Source of the DNA: a virus
Virus record (IMG/VR): IMGVR_UViG_3300032325_000636
Coordinates: 1-45,254 of that record
Strand: one strand, 5' to 3'
DNA length: 45,254 nucleotides
Shown: piece by piece, positions 25,255 to 33,434 of the stretch
Position numbering within the stretch: the first letter of the stretch is position 1
How the letters are laid out: each line of letters opens with the position of its first letter
Notes under the pieces: generated by a model
Told to the model about the DNA's origin: nothing
Databases searched by the model: none
The model's input: only the letters and a program-made list of their open reading frames with translations
Position numbers and translations under genes: made by a program

Positions 25255-25292
25255 ATTAGACCTAGTATTTTTTTCATAAACTCATTCATCAT
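25251..25292 (-). CDS. 13-codon mini-ORF linking two genes
   Basis: Reads MMNEFMKKILGLI. Its ATG overlaps the stop of the 50-residue membrane protein (TAATG) and its stop overlaps the phosphoesterase ATG (ATGA). It may act only as a translational bridge that delivers ribosomes to the phosphoesterase. No independent sign of a functional peptide. Confidence 0.35.
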   Translation of the reverse strand: MMNEFMKKILGLI

Positions 25293-25444
25293 TACACTCC
25301 AAAGTAAAGCATGATGCGTTCAATGACCAAGTAGTAAGACCAAATGGGAATCAGTACTGCAAAGAATGTGCTCCAAAAACCCTTTGCGATTACGATGCCT
25401 GCAATCCAAAAACAGAAAAAAACAAAACTAAGAAGTTCTTTCAT
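25292..25444 (-). CDS. Small hydrophobic membrane protein, 50 aa
   Basis: Reads MKELLSFVFFCFWIAGIVIA then KGFWSTFFAVLIPIWSYYLV, giving two short transmembrane helices. The ATG overlaps the stop of the SWIM-type gene (ATGA) and the stop overlaps the next mini-ORF, so coupling supports it as a real gene. Function unknown. Confidence 0.6.
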   Translation of the reverse strand: MKELLSFVFFCFWIAGIVIAKGFWSTFFAVLIPIWSYYLVIERIMLYFGV

Positions 25445-25833
25445 TTTACCTTAACTCCGCTAAGTTCGCTAACATGCTTACACTGTTTGCGAAATTGAAA
25501 CCCAGGGCAAGTGCAATCCCAGCCCCGGCCATTGCTAGTCACCGTGTAGCTATTGCCCTTACTACCTGCAACGGTATAGACTTTAGCCTGAGTATTCACT
25601 GTAGCAAGTTGACCAGCAAGTAACTGGATGTCATCGACAAGGTTCACCGTGATTACTCGTACAGGCATTTCATCATCACCTGTCATGCAAAACTGCCTAT
25701 CACTCAGCCATTTGTAGGGCTTGATTACCTCACCCTGATACTCGCGGTAAGGGGCAGTTGGGGGGAACATTTTGGGACCCTGTGAATAGGCCATACGCAC
25801 TAGAATTTTACTACCAACGGTTGGCACTTGCAT
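25441..25833 (-). CDS. SWIM zinc-finger protein
   Basis: A 130-residue protein. The C-terminal SWIM motif is visible as YTVTSNGRGWDCTCPGF followed by QCKHV (Cys-X-Cys then Cys-X-His), a zinc site that binds DNA or protein. The N-terminal half (VGSKILVRMAYSQGPKMFPP) is beta-rich, like a small barrel. The start is the ATG at 25831-25833, chosen by aligning its leader with two other genes that share the same promoter cassette; upstream in-frame codons lie inside the promoter. Confidence 0.8.
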   Translation of the reverse strand: MQVPTVGSKILVRMAYSQGPKMFPPTAPYREYQGEVIKPYKWLSDRQFCMTGDDEMPVRVITVNLVDDIQLLAGQLATVNTQAKVYTVAGSKGNSYTVTSNGRGWDCTCPGFQFRKQCKHVSELSGVKVK

Positions 25834-25864
25834 CTTTGATCCCATTTTCTCAGTATATATCACT

Positions 25865-25893
25865 ATTATACACCCGTAGCTATTTACTGTCAA
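25865..25893 (-). promoter_or_regulatory. Sigma70-type promoter, shared cassette (copy 1)
   Basis: Perfect TTGACA, 17-bp spacer and perfect TATAAT, followed by ATATACTGAGAAAATGG. The same arrangement and leader occur before the genes at 42.5 and 42.9 kb. Confidence 0.85.
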
Positions 25894-25895
25894 CC

Positions 25896-26303
25896 TCAGG
25901 GGCCAACTTCAGGTTCCATTCGGTAAGACTCTACCTCAGTAGTGTCTACTTTAGGCTTGCAGAATTCTTTCTCCAAACTTTCAAACAGTTCCTTGAATTC
26001 CCAATTGGGGAGATGGGGAGGCTGAGGGCTTAAGTCATACTTGTAGCCAACGTCAACATCAAAAGTGTAGACACCTGACTGAACCTGAACGGTAGCTTTT
26101 GCAAGCGTGGCTTTATGTATCAGATCAACAAATCGGGCAGGGTAAGATTTAGTAAATTCTTCCCATTTTTCTCTTTGAGCCCACCATTCTTTGAGTTCGC
26201 GCAACCTAATCCTAGCCTCTTGCCGCTTTTCGCGTGATTCTTTTTCTGCTCGGTCACGCCAGTATCCTGACGCATTTAACCCATCGGCTTGGTCATCATT
26301 CAT
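25896..26303 (-). CDS. Hypothetical protein, 135 aa
   Basis: A charged helical N-terminal half (EKESREKRQEARIRLRELKE, then WWAQREKWEEF) is followed by a beta-rich part (ATVQVQSGVYTFDVDVGYKY) and a C-terminal helix. No recognised domain. GGAGATTC before the ATG is the ribosome binding site. It has its own consensus promoter. Confidence 0.65.
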   Translation of the reverse strand: MNDDQADGLNASGYWRDRAEKESREKRQEARIRLRELKEWWAQREKWEEFTKSYPARFVDLIHKATLAKATVQVQSGVYTFDVDVGYKYDLSPQPPHLPNWEFKELFESLEKEFCKPKVDTTEVESYRMEPEVGP

Positions 26304-26338
26304 TATTGAATCTCCAAAAATATTTCAATGTTAAAGCT

Positions 26339-26367
26339 ATTATATACCCAAAGACTTTTACTGTCAA
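26339..26367 (-). promoter_or_regulatory. Sigma70-type promoter
   Basis: Perfect TTGACA, 17-bp spacer and perfect TATAAT. The -35 box overlaps the end of clpP. Confidence 0.8.
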
Positions 26368-26957
26368 CCTTGGCGTTTTTCAATAACTTCGTCTACCAAG
26401 CCATATTCCAGAGCTTGTTGTGCTGACATAAAACGGTCTCTCTCCATATCACGCAGAAGTTCTTCAAAGGTCTTGCCCTTGCTATTGTGTTTGACATAGA
26501 TATGGGTAAGATTTTTCTTCATTTCTAAAATTTCTTTGACTTGAATCAGCATATCAGTTGCTTGACCACGGGCACCACCTGAAGGTTGATGAATCATGTG
26601 TCGAGCATTGGGTAGAATAAATCGCTTACCTGCTGTTCCTGCTTGTGCTAGAAGCGAACCCATTGAACAGGCCTGACCCATAACAATAGTAGAAATGTCT
26701 GATGTCACAAACTGCATAGCATCATAAATTGCCATGCCCGCGGTTACTGAACCACCGGGTGAGTTGATGTAAAGTGATATATCTTTTTCTGGGTTTTCGC
26801 TTTCTAAATATAAGAGTTGTGCTACAATCAAATTAGCCATTTGATCGTGGACTTCCCCTTCTAGAAGAATAACTCGGTCTCGTAGTAATCTGCTATAGAT
26901 ATCATAGCTTCGCTCACCACGACTAGTTTGTTCTAAAACCATTGGTACTAGACTCAT
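26364..26957 (-). CDS. clpP: ATP-dependent Clp protease proteolytic subunit ClpP
   Basis: A 197-residue serine peptidase of full normal length. The catalytic triad is Ser98 (GQACSMGS), His123 (MIHQPSGG) and Asp174 (ERDRFMS). The oxyanion strand [17 protein letters not shown] and the N-terminal [17 protein letters not shown] are highly conserved. ClpP forms a double heptameric barrel fed by ClpX or ClpA. Here the same phage region carries ClpX and ClpS, so a phage-specific protease is possible. It could also mix with host subunits. Own consensus-type promoter and an AAGGAAAC ribosome binding site. Confidence 0.97.
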   Translation of the reverse strand: MSLVPMVLEQTSRGERSYDIYSRLLRDRVILLEGEVHDQMANLIVAQLLYLESENPEKDISLYINSPGGSVTAGMAIYDAMQFVTSDISTIVMGQACSMGSLLAQAGTAGKRFILPNARHMIHQPSGGARGQATDMLIQVKEILEMKKNLTHIYVKHNSKGKTFEELLRDMERDRFMSAQQALEYGLVDEVIEKRQG

Positions 26958-26981
26958 ATTGTTTCCTTTATAGTTACTATA

Positions 26982-27010
26982 ACTATACAGAAAACTACGG
27001 TGAATGTCAA
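26982..27010 (-). promoter_or_regulatory. Sigma70-type promoter of clpP
   Basis: Perfect TTGACA, 17-bp spacer and TATAGT, 25 nt before the ATG. Confidence 0.75.
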
Positions 27011-27013
27011 TAG

Positions 27014-28555
27014 TTATTTTCTTTTATTTCTACCCACACCAACTTGGGCTTCAGGTTCTGATTCATCACTGCTACTTGGTCTTCGACCATTAACGATATC
27101 TGCGGCGGCGGTAGCTAGACTAACATCCGCACTTGGTGCCGTCGTGCCCACATCTACATTTGCATCATCTTTTGATACACCAGTGCCCTTATCTATTTTA
27201 AAAGTAAAATTACCTTTAATATCGGTACTACTGTAATTTTTACTTGCTGATAAGTATACACCTTTGGTCGTATCTCCTGGATACACTGTTTCAAATGCTT
27301 GTAATATCCATGAGGTTTTGCCTTCTTTGGCCTTTGTATAAACTTGAACTAAAGCACCGTTGTTTAAAATATCGGCGGCAGCTTTGCTAAAATTAGTTTG
27401 TTCATTTACTTGTTCTGCTGCTTTATGGGCAACTGCGGCCATAAGGTGATAGTAAAGATTTACCTGTTCAGGATTTTTAGTAGTACGCTCTTTGGCTAAT
27501 TTTTTTAAATTGTTGCTTATTTTTAAACGGTCAATCGTGTTTAAATTTATGGGTGGGGTATTCTTTAATGCTTTAATAGTATTAGCGTCAGCATCGTCTA
27601 TGATACCATATTTTACACCTAATAAAAGTGGAGCTCCGGCTTGTCCTGCTGCTTGCATATCACGCAGTAAATCAATAACTTGGCTATATTTTTTTATAAG
27701 TTTTCTGCCAGCGTCAGTTTGTTGTAAATCATTTACACTGTCAATTAAATTTTTTGCACTAGCAGTAGCTCCTTTACCACCTTTACTACTTACTTTTACT
27801 GTTTTACCATCTGGGTTAACCATAATACTGTCGCTTAATCCTGCAGTTTTACTGGTATCAAAACTAATAAGCGTATTCGCAAAGGTGCCATCTAAAAATA
27901 TTTCAGCAGCTTCGCCAGCGTTTCCAGTATATGAGCCTTTTTGCAGAGCCATTGGTTGTAGAATTTCACAGAAGTAATCTCTAAATCCACTAAAGCTTAC
28001 ACCAGGTGGTATTGGAAATTCAATCGGTAATCCTTCACCCATAGCTATAGAATGTGCAACAGAATATAATGGGTTGTCAGTTCCCAATGATGAGGCTAAC
28101 TGATTCATAATATCAGGGATAGTTAAATCTAGTTTATCTGTTAATAAATCTTGAGGGGATAATTTAGCCTGTGATTTAGCGGCTGCTTTACCTCCAAACT
28201 TGTAATCACCTATCTGATTGGGAACATAATTATCTGTTTTGTTTGGCTTTACTTGTTCTAAGTATTGTCCGATATACATCTCACCATCAGGAGTTGTAAA
28301 TGATGATATCGCAAATCCACCAGTTCTAGCTGATTTTGCATTTTGCCATTGTATATTACCCAATTCTTGTGTTACTTGGTCTATGGCAGTAGTTAATTGA
28401 TCAGGTGGTAGTTTTCCTCCCCCTTCGGGGAAAAATTTGATATCGTTGAAGGTCATCTCTTCACCCTCAGGGTTTCTAAATACATCCCCGGGCTTTCTAC
28501 CGGCTAAGCCAGTGCTTTCTGTTAGTTGTTGTAGTAGGTCTAATATATCGCGCAT
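27014..28555 (-). CDS. Large phage protein of unknown function, possible nuclease-like core
   Basis: A 513-residue soluble protein, starting [20 protein letters not shown]. The middle contains [14 protein letters not shown], then [20 protein letters not shown]. The order Glu, Asp, then V-x-S-x-K is reminiscent of PD-(D/E)XK nucleases, but the match is weak. The C-terminal 40 residues are acidic and low-complexity. It begins with an octamer 6 nt before the ATG and has no ribosome binding site. It could equally be a virion or packaging-associated protein. Confidence 0.6.
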   Translation of the reverse strand: MRDILDLLQQLTESTGLAGRKPGDVFRNPEGEEMTFNDIKFFPEGGGKLPPDQLTTAIDQVTQELGNIQWQNAKSARTGGFAISSFTTPDGEMYIGQYLEQVKPNKTDNYVPNQIGDYKFGGKAAAKSQAKLSPQDLLTDKLDLTIPDIMNQLASSLGTDNPLYSVAHSIAMGEGLPIEFPIPPGVSFSGFRDYFCEILQPMALQKGSYTGNAGEAAEIFLDGTFANTLISFDTSKTAGLSDSIMVNPDGKTVKVSSKGGKGATASAKNLIDSVNDLQQTDAGRKLIKKYSQVIDLLRDMQAAGQAGAPLLLGVKYGIIDDADANTIKALKNTPPINLNTIDRLKISNNLKKLAKERTTKNPEQVNLYYHLMAAVAHKAAEQVNEQTNFSKAAADILNNGALVQVYTKAKEGKTSWILQAFETVYPGDTTKGVYLSASKNYSSTDIKGNFTFKIDKGTGVSKDDANVDVGTTAPSADVSLATAAADIVNGRRPSSSDESEPEAQVGVGRNKRK

Positions 28556-28561
28556 AATATG

Positions 28562-28569
28562 TATTTATT
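28562..28569 (-). promoter_or_regulatory. Octamer AATAAATA directly upstream of ATG
   Basis: Six nt separate the octamer from the ATG of the 513-residue gene, so the transcript would have almost no leader. Confidence 0.5.
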
Positions 28570-28573
28570 CTCT

Positions 28574-29065
28574 TTAACATTTAAATAAGTTTTGATGCTT
28601 GAACCATAATCGTCTACCATGTGCCCTTTTTAGCGATATTCCATGTTCTTCTAACTTCTTTTTATACAAAAAGAATGTGGGACCATGACTCATCAATCTA
28701 TTTTTACCCTGTGCTTCCCTATCTTCACCTAGTATATCCCACTGGTACTGATGACACATTTCATGTGCTAGGGTAGCTATTAGCCATTGTTTGCAAAACC
28801 ATTTGTCCATTAGCTTGATTTTACAATAAGAATCAGTATTTGGGAACTTTTCTACTTCCCCATAACACAATCCCCAATACTTTCTGCATCTGGGAGCAAC
28901 TTCAAGTATGGGCAACGGTAATTGATTGTCGAATATAGTTTCGTTGATTAAAAAAAATAGTTCAGTTACTTCAGCAACATTGGTTCTATACCCTAATCGT
29001 TTTTGATTACCTACGCTGGGTAATTTTTCTAGCATCAATTTTGAGAGGGCAGAATTTTTATGCAT
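28574..29065 (-). CDS. SprT-like zinc metallopeptidase
   Basis: About 163 residues from ATG (MHKNSALSKLMLEKL). The active site is LAHEMCHQYQWD (HExxH) with a third ligand probably the His of LMSHGPTFF. The FFLINETIFDNQLPLPI stretch is typical of SprT-like proteins, whose eukaryotic relative SPRTN digests DNA-protein crosslinks. Phage copies may act in DNA repair or head maturation; the sequence does not tell. The start is set by the octamer 5 nt upstream of this ATG; an upstream in-frame codon is ignored. Confidence 0.85.
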   Translation of the reverse strand: MHKNSALSKLMLEKLPSVGNQKRLGYRTNVAEVTELFFLINETIFDNQLPLPILEVAPRCRKYWGLCYGEVEKFPNTDSYCKIKLMDKWFCKQWLIATLAHEMCHQYQWDILGEDREAQGKNRLMSHGPTFFLYKKKLEEHGISLKRAHGRRLWFKHQNLFKC

Positions 29066-29070
29066 ACTAC

Positions 29071-29078
29071 TATTTAAC
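29071..29078 (-). promoter_or_regulatory. Octamer GTTAAATA directly upstream of ATG
   Basis: Reads GTTAAATA-GTAGT-ATG. The predicted transcription start is the A of the start codon of the SprT-like gene. Confidence 0.45.
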
Positions 29079-29115
29079 ACTACCTTATAATAAAAATACA
29101 TTATCTCTCTGCCCA

Positions 29116-29123
29116 TATAAATA
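29116..29123 (+). promoter_or_regulatory. T4-late-like promoter octamer TATAAATA
   Basis: Exact octamer 19 nt before the ATG of the Lys/Ala/Pro-rich protein gene, with TTAGGAG between as ribosome binding site. Confidence 0.65.
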
Positions 29124-29142
29124 CTTCTTTAGGAGAATTAAA

Positions 29143-29520
29143 ATGGAAGTAATATTAGCAATCATAGCAGTCGCGGTAGTAGCGGGACTGCTATACAAAT
29201 TTGTATCAATTAGAAAAGATGCAGCAGTACATGAGTTTCCAACAACTCAACCAGAAGCTGCACCCTACAAAGTTGAACCAGCCAAAGAAGTTGCAGCGGT
29301 TTCACCTAAAGAGGTTGCCAAACTAGAAGTAGTCACAGCTACTAGACCAAGCAAAGCTAAACCTAAAGCGCCTGCTAAAAAGGGAACAACTCCATCTATG
29401 GCTAAACCAGAAGTTGCTCCAAAGAAAGCTGGTAAGACTCAAGGTGCTAAAAAGCCAGTTAATACACCAAGTACTGCTGCACCAGCTCAGCCAAAGAAAA
29501 CTAAAACTGGTAGCAAGTAA
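29143..29520 (+). CDS. Membrane-anchored Lys/Ala/Pro-rich protein
   Basis: A 125-residue protein. An N-terminal membrane helix (MEVILAIIAVAVVAGLLYKF) is followed by a tail built of Pro, Ala, Lys and Thr (KAKPKAPAKKGTTPSMAKPE), very like histone H1 tails or TonB-type linkers. The tail may bind nucleic acid or span an envelope layer. The start is the ATG after AGGAG; the frame is open for 34 codons upstream but that part crosses the promoter. Confidence 0.7.
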   Translation: MEVILAIIAVAVVAGLLYKFVSIRKDAAVHEFPTTQPEAAPYKVEPAKEVAAVSPKEVAKLEVVTATRPSKAKPKAPAKKGTTPSMAKPEVAPKKAGKTQGAKKPVNTPSTAAPAQPKKTKTGSK

Positions 29521-29525
29521 TTTAT

Positions 29526-30230
29526 ATGGCCACTATAGGGTTTGATATAATCAGTGATCTAAACTTAGACGCTGAAGAAAGCTTTAATTGGGAAGGTAAA
29601 GCAACTAGTTTGTATTGTATTATTGCAGGTAATCTTAGTGATGATTTGCGTGTTATACATCAAACTTTGCTTCATCTTACTAAATTTTATTCAGGTGTAT
29701 TTTATGTCGCCGGATCACTAGAATACACCGCCATTGATGATGTAACTACCCGAACCGAAGAAATATATAAAATATGCAAGTCAATTAAGGGTGTAGCTTT
29801 TCTGTATCAACATGTAGTGGTAGTAGATGGGGTAGCTATTGTGGGTGCAAATGGATGGTATGGTAATACTACTCAAGTATATACTGGACTAGACTATTTG
29901 CAACTACAAGTTCAAAACTATTCGGATATAACTTATTTAGGTAACACTATTGAAAAGTTACAGTTGCATTTGGATGCCAAAAAGATATGCATGGTAACTC
30001 ATAGTGCTCCTAGTGAGAAACTATTCTTTGGTGAAATGCCATCAGATATTAGCGAACAACAACCACCGATAGTGTCTATCCATACTGATACTGAAAAGAA
30101 AATAACTCATTGGGTTTATGGGTCATATGATAAAACAGTTGATACTACCATAGATAATATCAACTATATAAACAACAGTTATTATAAGCGCAAGCCTTAT
30201 TGGCCCAAGCGAGTTGAAGTTAAGTATTAA
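29526..30230 (+). CDS. Degenerate metallophosphoesterase-like protein (probable pseudoenzyme)
   Basis: A 234-residue protein with the order of a calcineurin-like phosphoesterase but changed metal ligands. SDLNLD stands for SDxHLE, IAGNLSDD for xxGDxxxD, VAGSLEY for GNHEY, and HWVYGSYDK for THGHTH. THSAPSEK still matches GHHSPS. Most metal ligands are lost, so catalysis is unlikely. The fold seems kept (GVAIVGANGWYGNTT). It may bind a ligand or serve as a structural protein. It lies 6 nt after the previous gene, and its stop overlaps the stop of convergent clpS by 4 nt. Confidence 0.7.
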   Translation: MATIGFDIISDLNLDAEESFNWEGKATSLYCIIAGNLSDDLRVIHQTLLHLTKFYSGVFYVAGSLEYTAIDDVTTRTEEIYKICKSIKGVAFLYQHVVVVDGVAIVGANGWYGNTTQVYTGLDYLQLQVQNYSDITYLGNTIEKLQLHLDAKKICMVTHSAPSEKLFFGEMPSDISEQQPPIVSIHTDTEKKITHWVYGSYDKTVDTTIDNINYINNSYYKRKPYWPKRVEVKY

Positions 30231-30526
30231 AGATCAGCCTCTACTTTAACTTGTAGAGGATAGCCCTGTGATCTAGCATCGATAGTAACTTCGATTCCGC
30301 GTTGTTCTGCAATTTCGTAGGGTAGTACTGCTACCACTGCACTACCCTGAGTGTGAATGCTTTCAGTAATGGTAGAAGCAGTTTCATTAGTATAATTAAA
30401 ATAGTCAATTAAACTATTTACCACGAAATGCATACTAGTTACCTCATCATTGAAGTAAATAACCTTGTATAGTGGGGGTTCACTTAAATCTAGATTTGGT
30501 TTGATTTTTAGGTCTTCTTTAGACAT
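30227..30526 (-). CDS. clpS: ClpS adaptor (N-degron recognition)
   Basis: A 99-residue protein that matches ClpS across its length: PPLYKVIYFNDEVTSMHFVV, an ESIHTQGSAVVAVLPYEIAE helix-strand and a QGYPLQVKVEADL end. Residues that hold the N-terminal amino acid of substrates are kept: Asn26, Asp27, Met32 and His58. In hosts ClpS delivers N-end-rule substrates to ClpA. No ClpA is in the window, so the phage protein either redirects host ClpAP or works with the phage ClpXP. Preceded by an octamer promoter and leader stem-loop. Confidence 0.93.
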   Translation of the reverse strand: MSKEDLKIKPNLDLSEPPLYKVIYFNDEVTSMHFVVNSLIDYFNYTNETASTITESIHTQGSAVVAVLPYEIAEQRGIEVTIDARSQGYPLQVKVEADL

Positions 30527-30545
30527 TATTTTCTCTTTTTAAGGT

Positions 30546-30579
30546 AGTGTGCGAGTTTCCCCGCACACTGGTATTTATT
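30546..30579 (-). promoter_or_regulatory. Octamer promoter AATAAATA followed by strong stem-loop (clpS leader)
   Basis: On the minus strand AATAAATA (30572-30579) is followed two nt later by AGTGTGCG/CGCACACT, an 8-bp stem with an 8-nt loop (30546-30569). No U-run follows, so it is a leader structure and not a terminator. Confidence 0.55.
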
Positions 30580-30593
30580 GAGATTCTATTATA

Positions 30594-31052
30594 CTATTTG
30601 TTGTAAGAAATAGCAATTGTTTTGGCTTTTTGCTCCTCAGGTATTTCACGCTGTAGGTGCAGACTTAAAATACCTAATTCTAAATTAGCATTGACAACTT
30701 CTACGAAATCAGCCAATTTAAACTCTCGGCGAAAGCTTCTTTCACTAATACCTTTGTGTAGGTATGTTAGACTAGTTTCCGATTGTTCAATAGTTTCTTT
30801 GCAATGCTTACCCTCAATAACCAAAAAGTTCTTTTCTTTAGTAACAGTAAGATCATTTGGACCAAATCCTGCAACAGCAATACTAATCAAATACTCATTT
30901 TCATTGATTTGAACTATATTGTATGGAGGATAATTTGTTTGATTTTGTTGAGCAGTTGCTCGATGAAGTTCATCAAACATACTGTCGAAACCAACAGCAA
31001 ATTTATGAATTTCAGGTAGGTTGAAGGAACGTAGTGTTAGTTGATTTGTCAT
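30594..31052 (-). CDS. Hsp20/IbpA-type small heat-shock protein
   Basis: A 152-residue alpha-crystallin-domain chaperone. The N-terminus is IbpA-like (LRSFNLPEIHKFAVGFDSMF). The crystallin core has YPPYNIVQINENEYLISIAV, AGFGPNDLTVTKEKNFLVIE, a SERSFRREFKL strand and the GILSLHL motif. It would hold unfolded proteins in the host cell, perhaps aiding virion assembly or feeding the Clp protease. The start is the ATG after AAAGGAG; a TTG 21 nt upstream is rejected because it overlaps that site. Small Hsp20 proteins are known from T4-like cyanophages. Confidence 0.93.
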   Translation of the reverse strand: MTNQLTLRSFNLPEIHKFAVGFDSMFDELHRATAQQNQTNYPPYNIVQINENEYLISIAVAGFGPNDLTVTKEKNFLVIEGKHCKETIEQSETSLTYLHKGISERSFRREFKLADFVEVVNANLELGILSLHLQREIPEEQKAKTIAISYNK

Positions 31053-31081
31053 TTTTATTTCTCCTTTAAGCAAATAATGAC

Positions 31082-31121
31082 TGTAAAACCCGATAATCGG
31101 CGTTTTACATAGTTATTTATT
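31082..31121 (-). promoter_or_regulatory. Octamer promoter AATAAATA followed by strong stem-loop (hsp20 leader)
   Basis: AATAAATA on the minus strand (31114-31121). Four nt later TGTAAAAC and CCGA pair with TCGG and GTTTTACA, a 12-bp stem with one bulged base and a TAA/TTA loop (31082-31109). The predicted transcription start is at the base of the stem. Confidence 0.6.
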
Positions 31122-31160
31122 ATACAGTAATTGCGTAAAAAAATATATTATTTAGGGCAA

Positions 31161-32372
31161 TTACTCATCTTGCCAAATATAAGTTTTTGGAGTAATGACT
31201 TGATCTCTATCAATAATGATTTCTTTGGTGTTCTGTTCTCTATAAAACTTAGTGTAAAACATATGAACCATTAAAACACGCTCTAATTCAGTATGTAGAC
31301 CTCTAGCGCCTGTTTTTAATTTTAGCGTATTTTCTGCTAATTGGTCTAGTGCATCATCAGTGAATTTTAATTCAATATCATCTAGCGAGAAAAGATACTT
31401 GTACTGTTCAATATAGTTATTCTTAATCTGAGTAAGTACCTTAATAAGATCTGGTTTGGATAAATCGTTTACATTCACTGTAGTAGTAAATCTACCAATA
31501 AACTCTGGAATCATGCCAAACTTGATTAAATCGTCTGGAGTAACACCAGATAATTCTGTTTCTTTTTTATTATTTTTTATTTCTGCACCAAACCCAATAC
31601 TAGTGCCAGTTGTTCTATTATTGATAATTTCTTTTAATCCTACAAATGCGCCGCCAGCAATGAATAAGATATCTTTAGTGTTAATCTCAATCATTTCACC
31701 TCCAGGATGTTTGCGACCACCTGCTGCTGGTATTCTGCAAGCTGTACCTTCTACTAATTTGAGTAGTGCTTGTTGAACACCTTCACCTGAAACATCTCGG
31801 GTAATGCTAGTGCTTTCGCTTTTTCTAGCAATTTTATCAATTTCATCAATAAACACAATTCCACGTTCTGCGCGTCTAGGATCACCGCCTGCTGCATTTA
31901 GCAACATTTGAATCATGCTTTCAACATCATCACCTACATATCCTGCTTCTGTTAAGCTGGTTGCGTCGGCTACGACAAAAGGAACATTTAGATATTTTGC
32001 TACAGTCTTTGCTAACAGTGTTTTACCAGATCCTGTAGGTCCTACTAGCAGCACATTGCCCTTTTGAATCTCTAAGTCTTTGGGAGGCTTATTGATTCGT
32101 TTGTAATGATTTGCGATTGCTACGCTTAATACACGCTTTGCGGACACTTGACCAATTATATGCTGATCTAAGTATTCTGTAATCAATTCAGGATCGTATT
32201 TGGTAGTTTCTTCCTGTATGATTATGTTGGTCTCTTCCACCATTAATTCATTGCATAGCGTTACACAGTCGCTACAGATAGCCACATCTTCACTTACAAT
32301 TAATTTATTAACTATGTCTTTGTGATTACCACAAAATGAGCAGTGATTTATTATTTTAGATTCAATAGTCAT
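31161..32372 (-). CDS. clpX: ATP-dependent Clp protease ATP-binding subunit ClpX
   Basis: A 403-residue AAA+ unfoldase of normal ClpX length. The N-terminal zinc domain has Cys11, Cys14, Cys33 and Cys36. Walker A is GPTGSGKT (111-118), Walker B VFIDEID, the GYVG pore loop 144-147 and the RKH loop 220-222. The IGF loop that docks on ClpP is present (SIGFGAE, 259-261), and sensor 2 is KTGARGL. It should unfold substrates for ClpP, either the phage's or the host's. The ATG has no ribosome binding site and lies 5 nt from a GATAAGTA octamer. Confidence 0.97.
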   Translation of the reverse strand: MTIESKIINHCSFCGNHKDIVNKLIVSEDVAICSDCVTLCNELMVEETNIIIQEETTKYDPELITEYLDQHIIGQVSAKRVLSVAIANHYKRINKPPKDLEIQKGNVLLVGPTGSGKTLLAKTVAKYLNVPFVVADATSLTEAGYVGDDVESMIQMLLNAAGGDPRRAERGIVFIDEIDKIARKSESTSITRDVSGEGVQQALLKLVEGTACRIPAAGGRKHPGGEMIEINTKDILFIAGGAFVGLKEIINNRTTGTSIGFGAEIKNNKKETELSGVTPDDLIKFGMIPEFIGRFTTTVNVNDLSKPDLIKVLTQIKNNYIEQYKYLFSLDDIELKFTDDALDQLAENTLKLKTGARGLHTELERVLMVHMFYTKFYREQNTKEIIIDRDQVITPKTYIWQDE

Positions 32373-32377
32373 ACTAC

Positions 32378-32385
32378 TACTTATC
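32378..32385 (-). promoter_or_regulatory. Octamer GATAAGTA directly upstream of clpX ATG
   Basis: Reads GATAAGTA-GTAGT-ATG, the same 5-nt spacer as the SprT-like gene. One mismatch to the usual octamer. Confidence 0.4.
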
Positions 32386-32416
32386 TTAGGTAGATACTTA
32401 TTTAATTAAAATATAA

Positions 32417-33433
32417 TCACTTGCATTCATATTTAGAAACGATCTCTAGTTCTACCGTATTAGCCTCTCGCAGTCTGTCAATTAGACCAGGTGATTGGTT
32501 GATATCAAATTTAAGGTAGCCTGTTTCCACCGTGTTTCCATAAAAAGAAATATTTTCTCTGGCCGAATAAAAAGCTTTTCCACGGGCCCACTGAGGCTCC
32601 ATACATGTTCTCCAAACACTATATGTTCCCGCATTTCTAATGGTAACCATAATGTACGGTTCTCTATCAATCAAAATAGTCTGCAATAGCTTCAAGCTAG
32701 AATTGTCTGCCATTTGGTATGACCATTGATTACCAAAGATAAGATTTTTTGGATCCTTTGCCATAATCGTTACATAACCAGCAGGTGACTGTCCTGCCAT
32801 ACGATCCATAGTAGGAGAGATTACGCTATTCTTAGAAGGTGCTAGAATCGACATAGCTTCATTAACAGCCATTAAGTAATTAAAATTCCAAGCCATAGAA
32901 TATTTAATAAATAACCATGGCGAACGATTTCTATCGACATTGATTGACGTTTCACTACTTGAAACAGTAAACGCCTTATTAGGAAAGTCACTCATCACCT
33001 GTTTAAGTAGTTGGTCACTTCTAGCTTTAGCATCAAGCAGGCTGTTTAGTTGGGAGACTTGTTTACCTCCGTCAAACTGTTCAGGTTTGGTAGAGGCACC
33101 TAAAATCCTATCAGCCAATTTGCTCTTATTGACCCAAACATCCATAATTACCAGTGTTTTGCCGCTTAGTGGGATAGTGTCAATTACTTTATGGTCCGTG
33201 ACATAACCCGACGCATAATTCAAAATCTCATCTTTGTTCAGGGTACCATTGACTGCTTGTCGATCCGATACTACTACTGAACCAACCGACAATTCAATAG
33301 CAGTACGGAAACCATTTTGTTTTGCTTGTTCCTCTGTTGCGCCCTCTCCATGAACCCTAATTGGATTCTTAGCAGTTTGGGCGGCAGTGTGGCCAACAAA
33401 AATAAGTGCTAGTACAAAGATGAGATTTTTCAT
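32417..33433 (-). CDS. Exported protein with FlgT/LPP20-like N-terminal domain
   Basis: A 338-residue protein with a signal peptide (LIFVLALIFVGHTAAQ). The next 110 residues (RVHGEGATEEQAKQNGFRTA, then ILNYASGYVTDHKVIDTIPL) have the alternating helix-strand pattern of FlgT/LPP20-like domains, which sit in the periplasm. The rest is not recognised. It follows a lipoprotein gene with only one nt between stop and ATG, so the two products may form a complex in the envelope. The family call is tentative. Confidence 0.55.
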   Translation of the reverse strand: MKNLIFVLALIFVGHTAAQTAKNPIRVHGEGATEEQAKQNGFRTAIELSVGSVVVSDRQAVNGTLNKDEILNYASGYVTDHKVIDTIPLSGKTLVIMDVWVNKSKLADRILGASTKPEQFDGGKQVSQLNSLLDAKARSDQLLKQVMSDFPNKAFTVSSSETSINVDRNRSPWLFIKYSMAWNFNYLMAVNEAMSILAPSKNSVISPTMDRMAGQSPAGYVTIMAKDPKNLIFGNQWSYQMADNSSLKLLQTILIDREPYIMVTIRNAGTYSVWRTCMEPQWARGKAFYSARENISFYGNTVETGYLKFDINQSPGLIDRLREANTVELEIVSKYECK

Positions 33434-33434
33434 T

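Noticed and set aside
30546-30569. Stem-loop before clpS as a terminator of hsp20
   Set aside because: No U-run follows on the minus strand, and the structure begins right after a promoter octamer, so a leader hairpin is a better reading.
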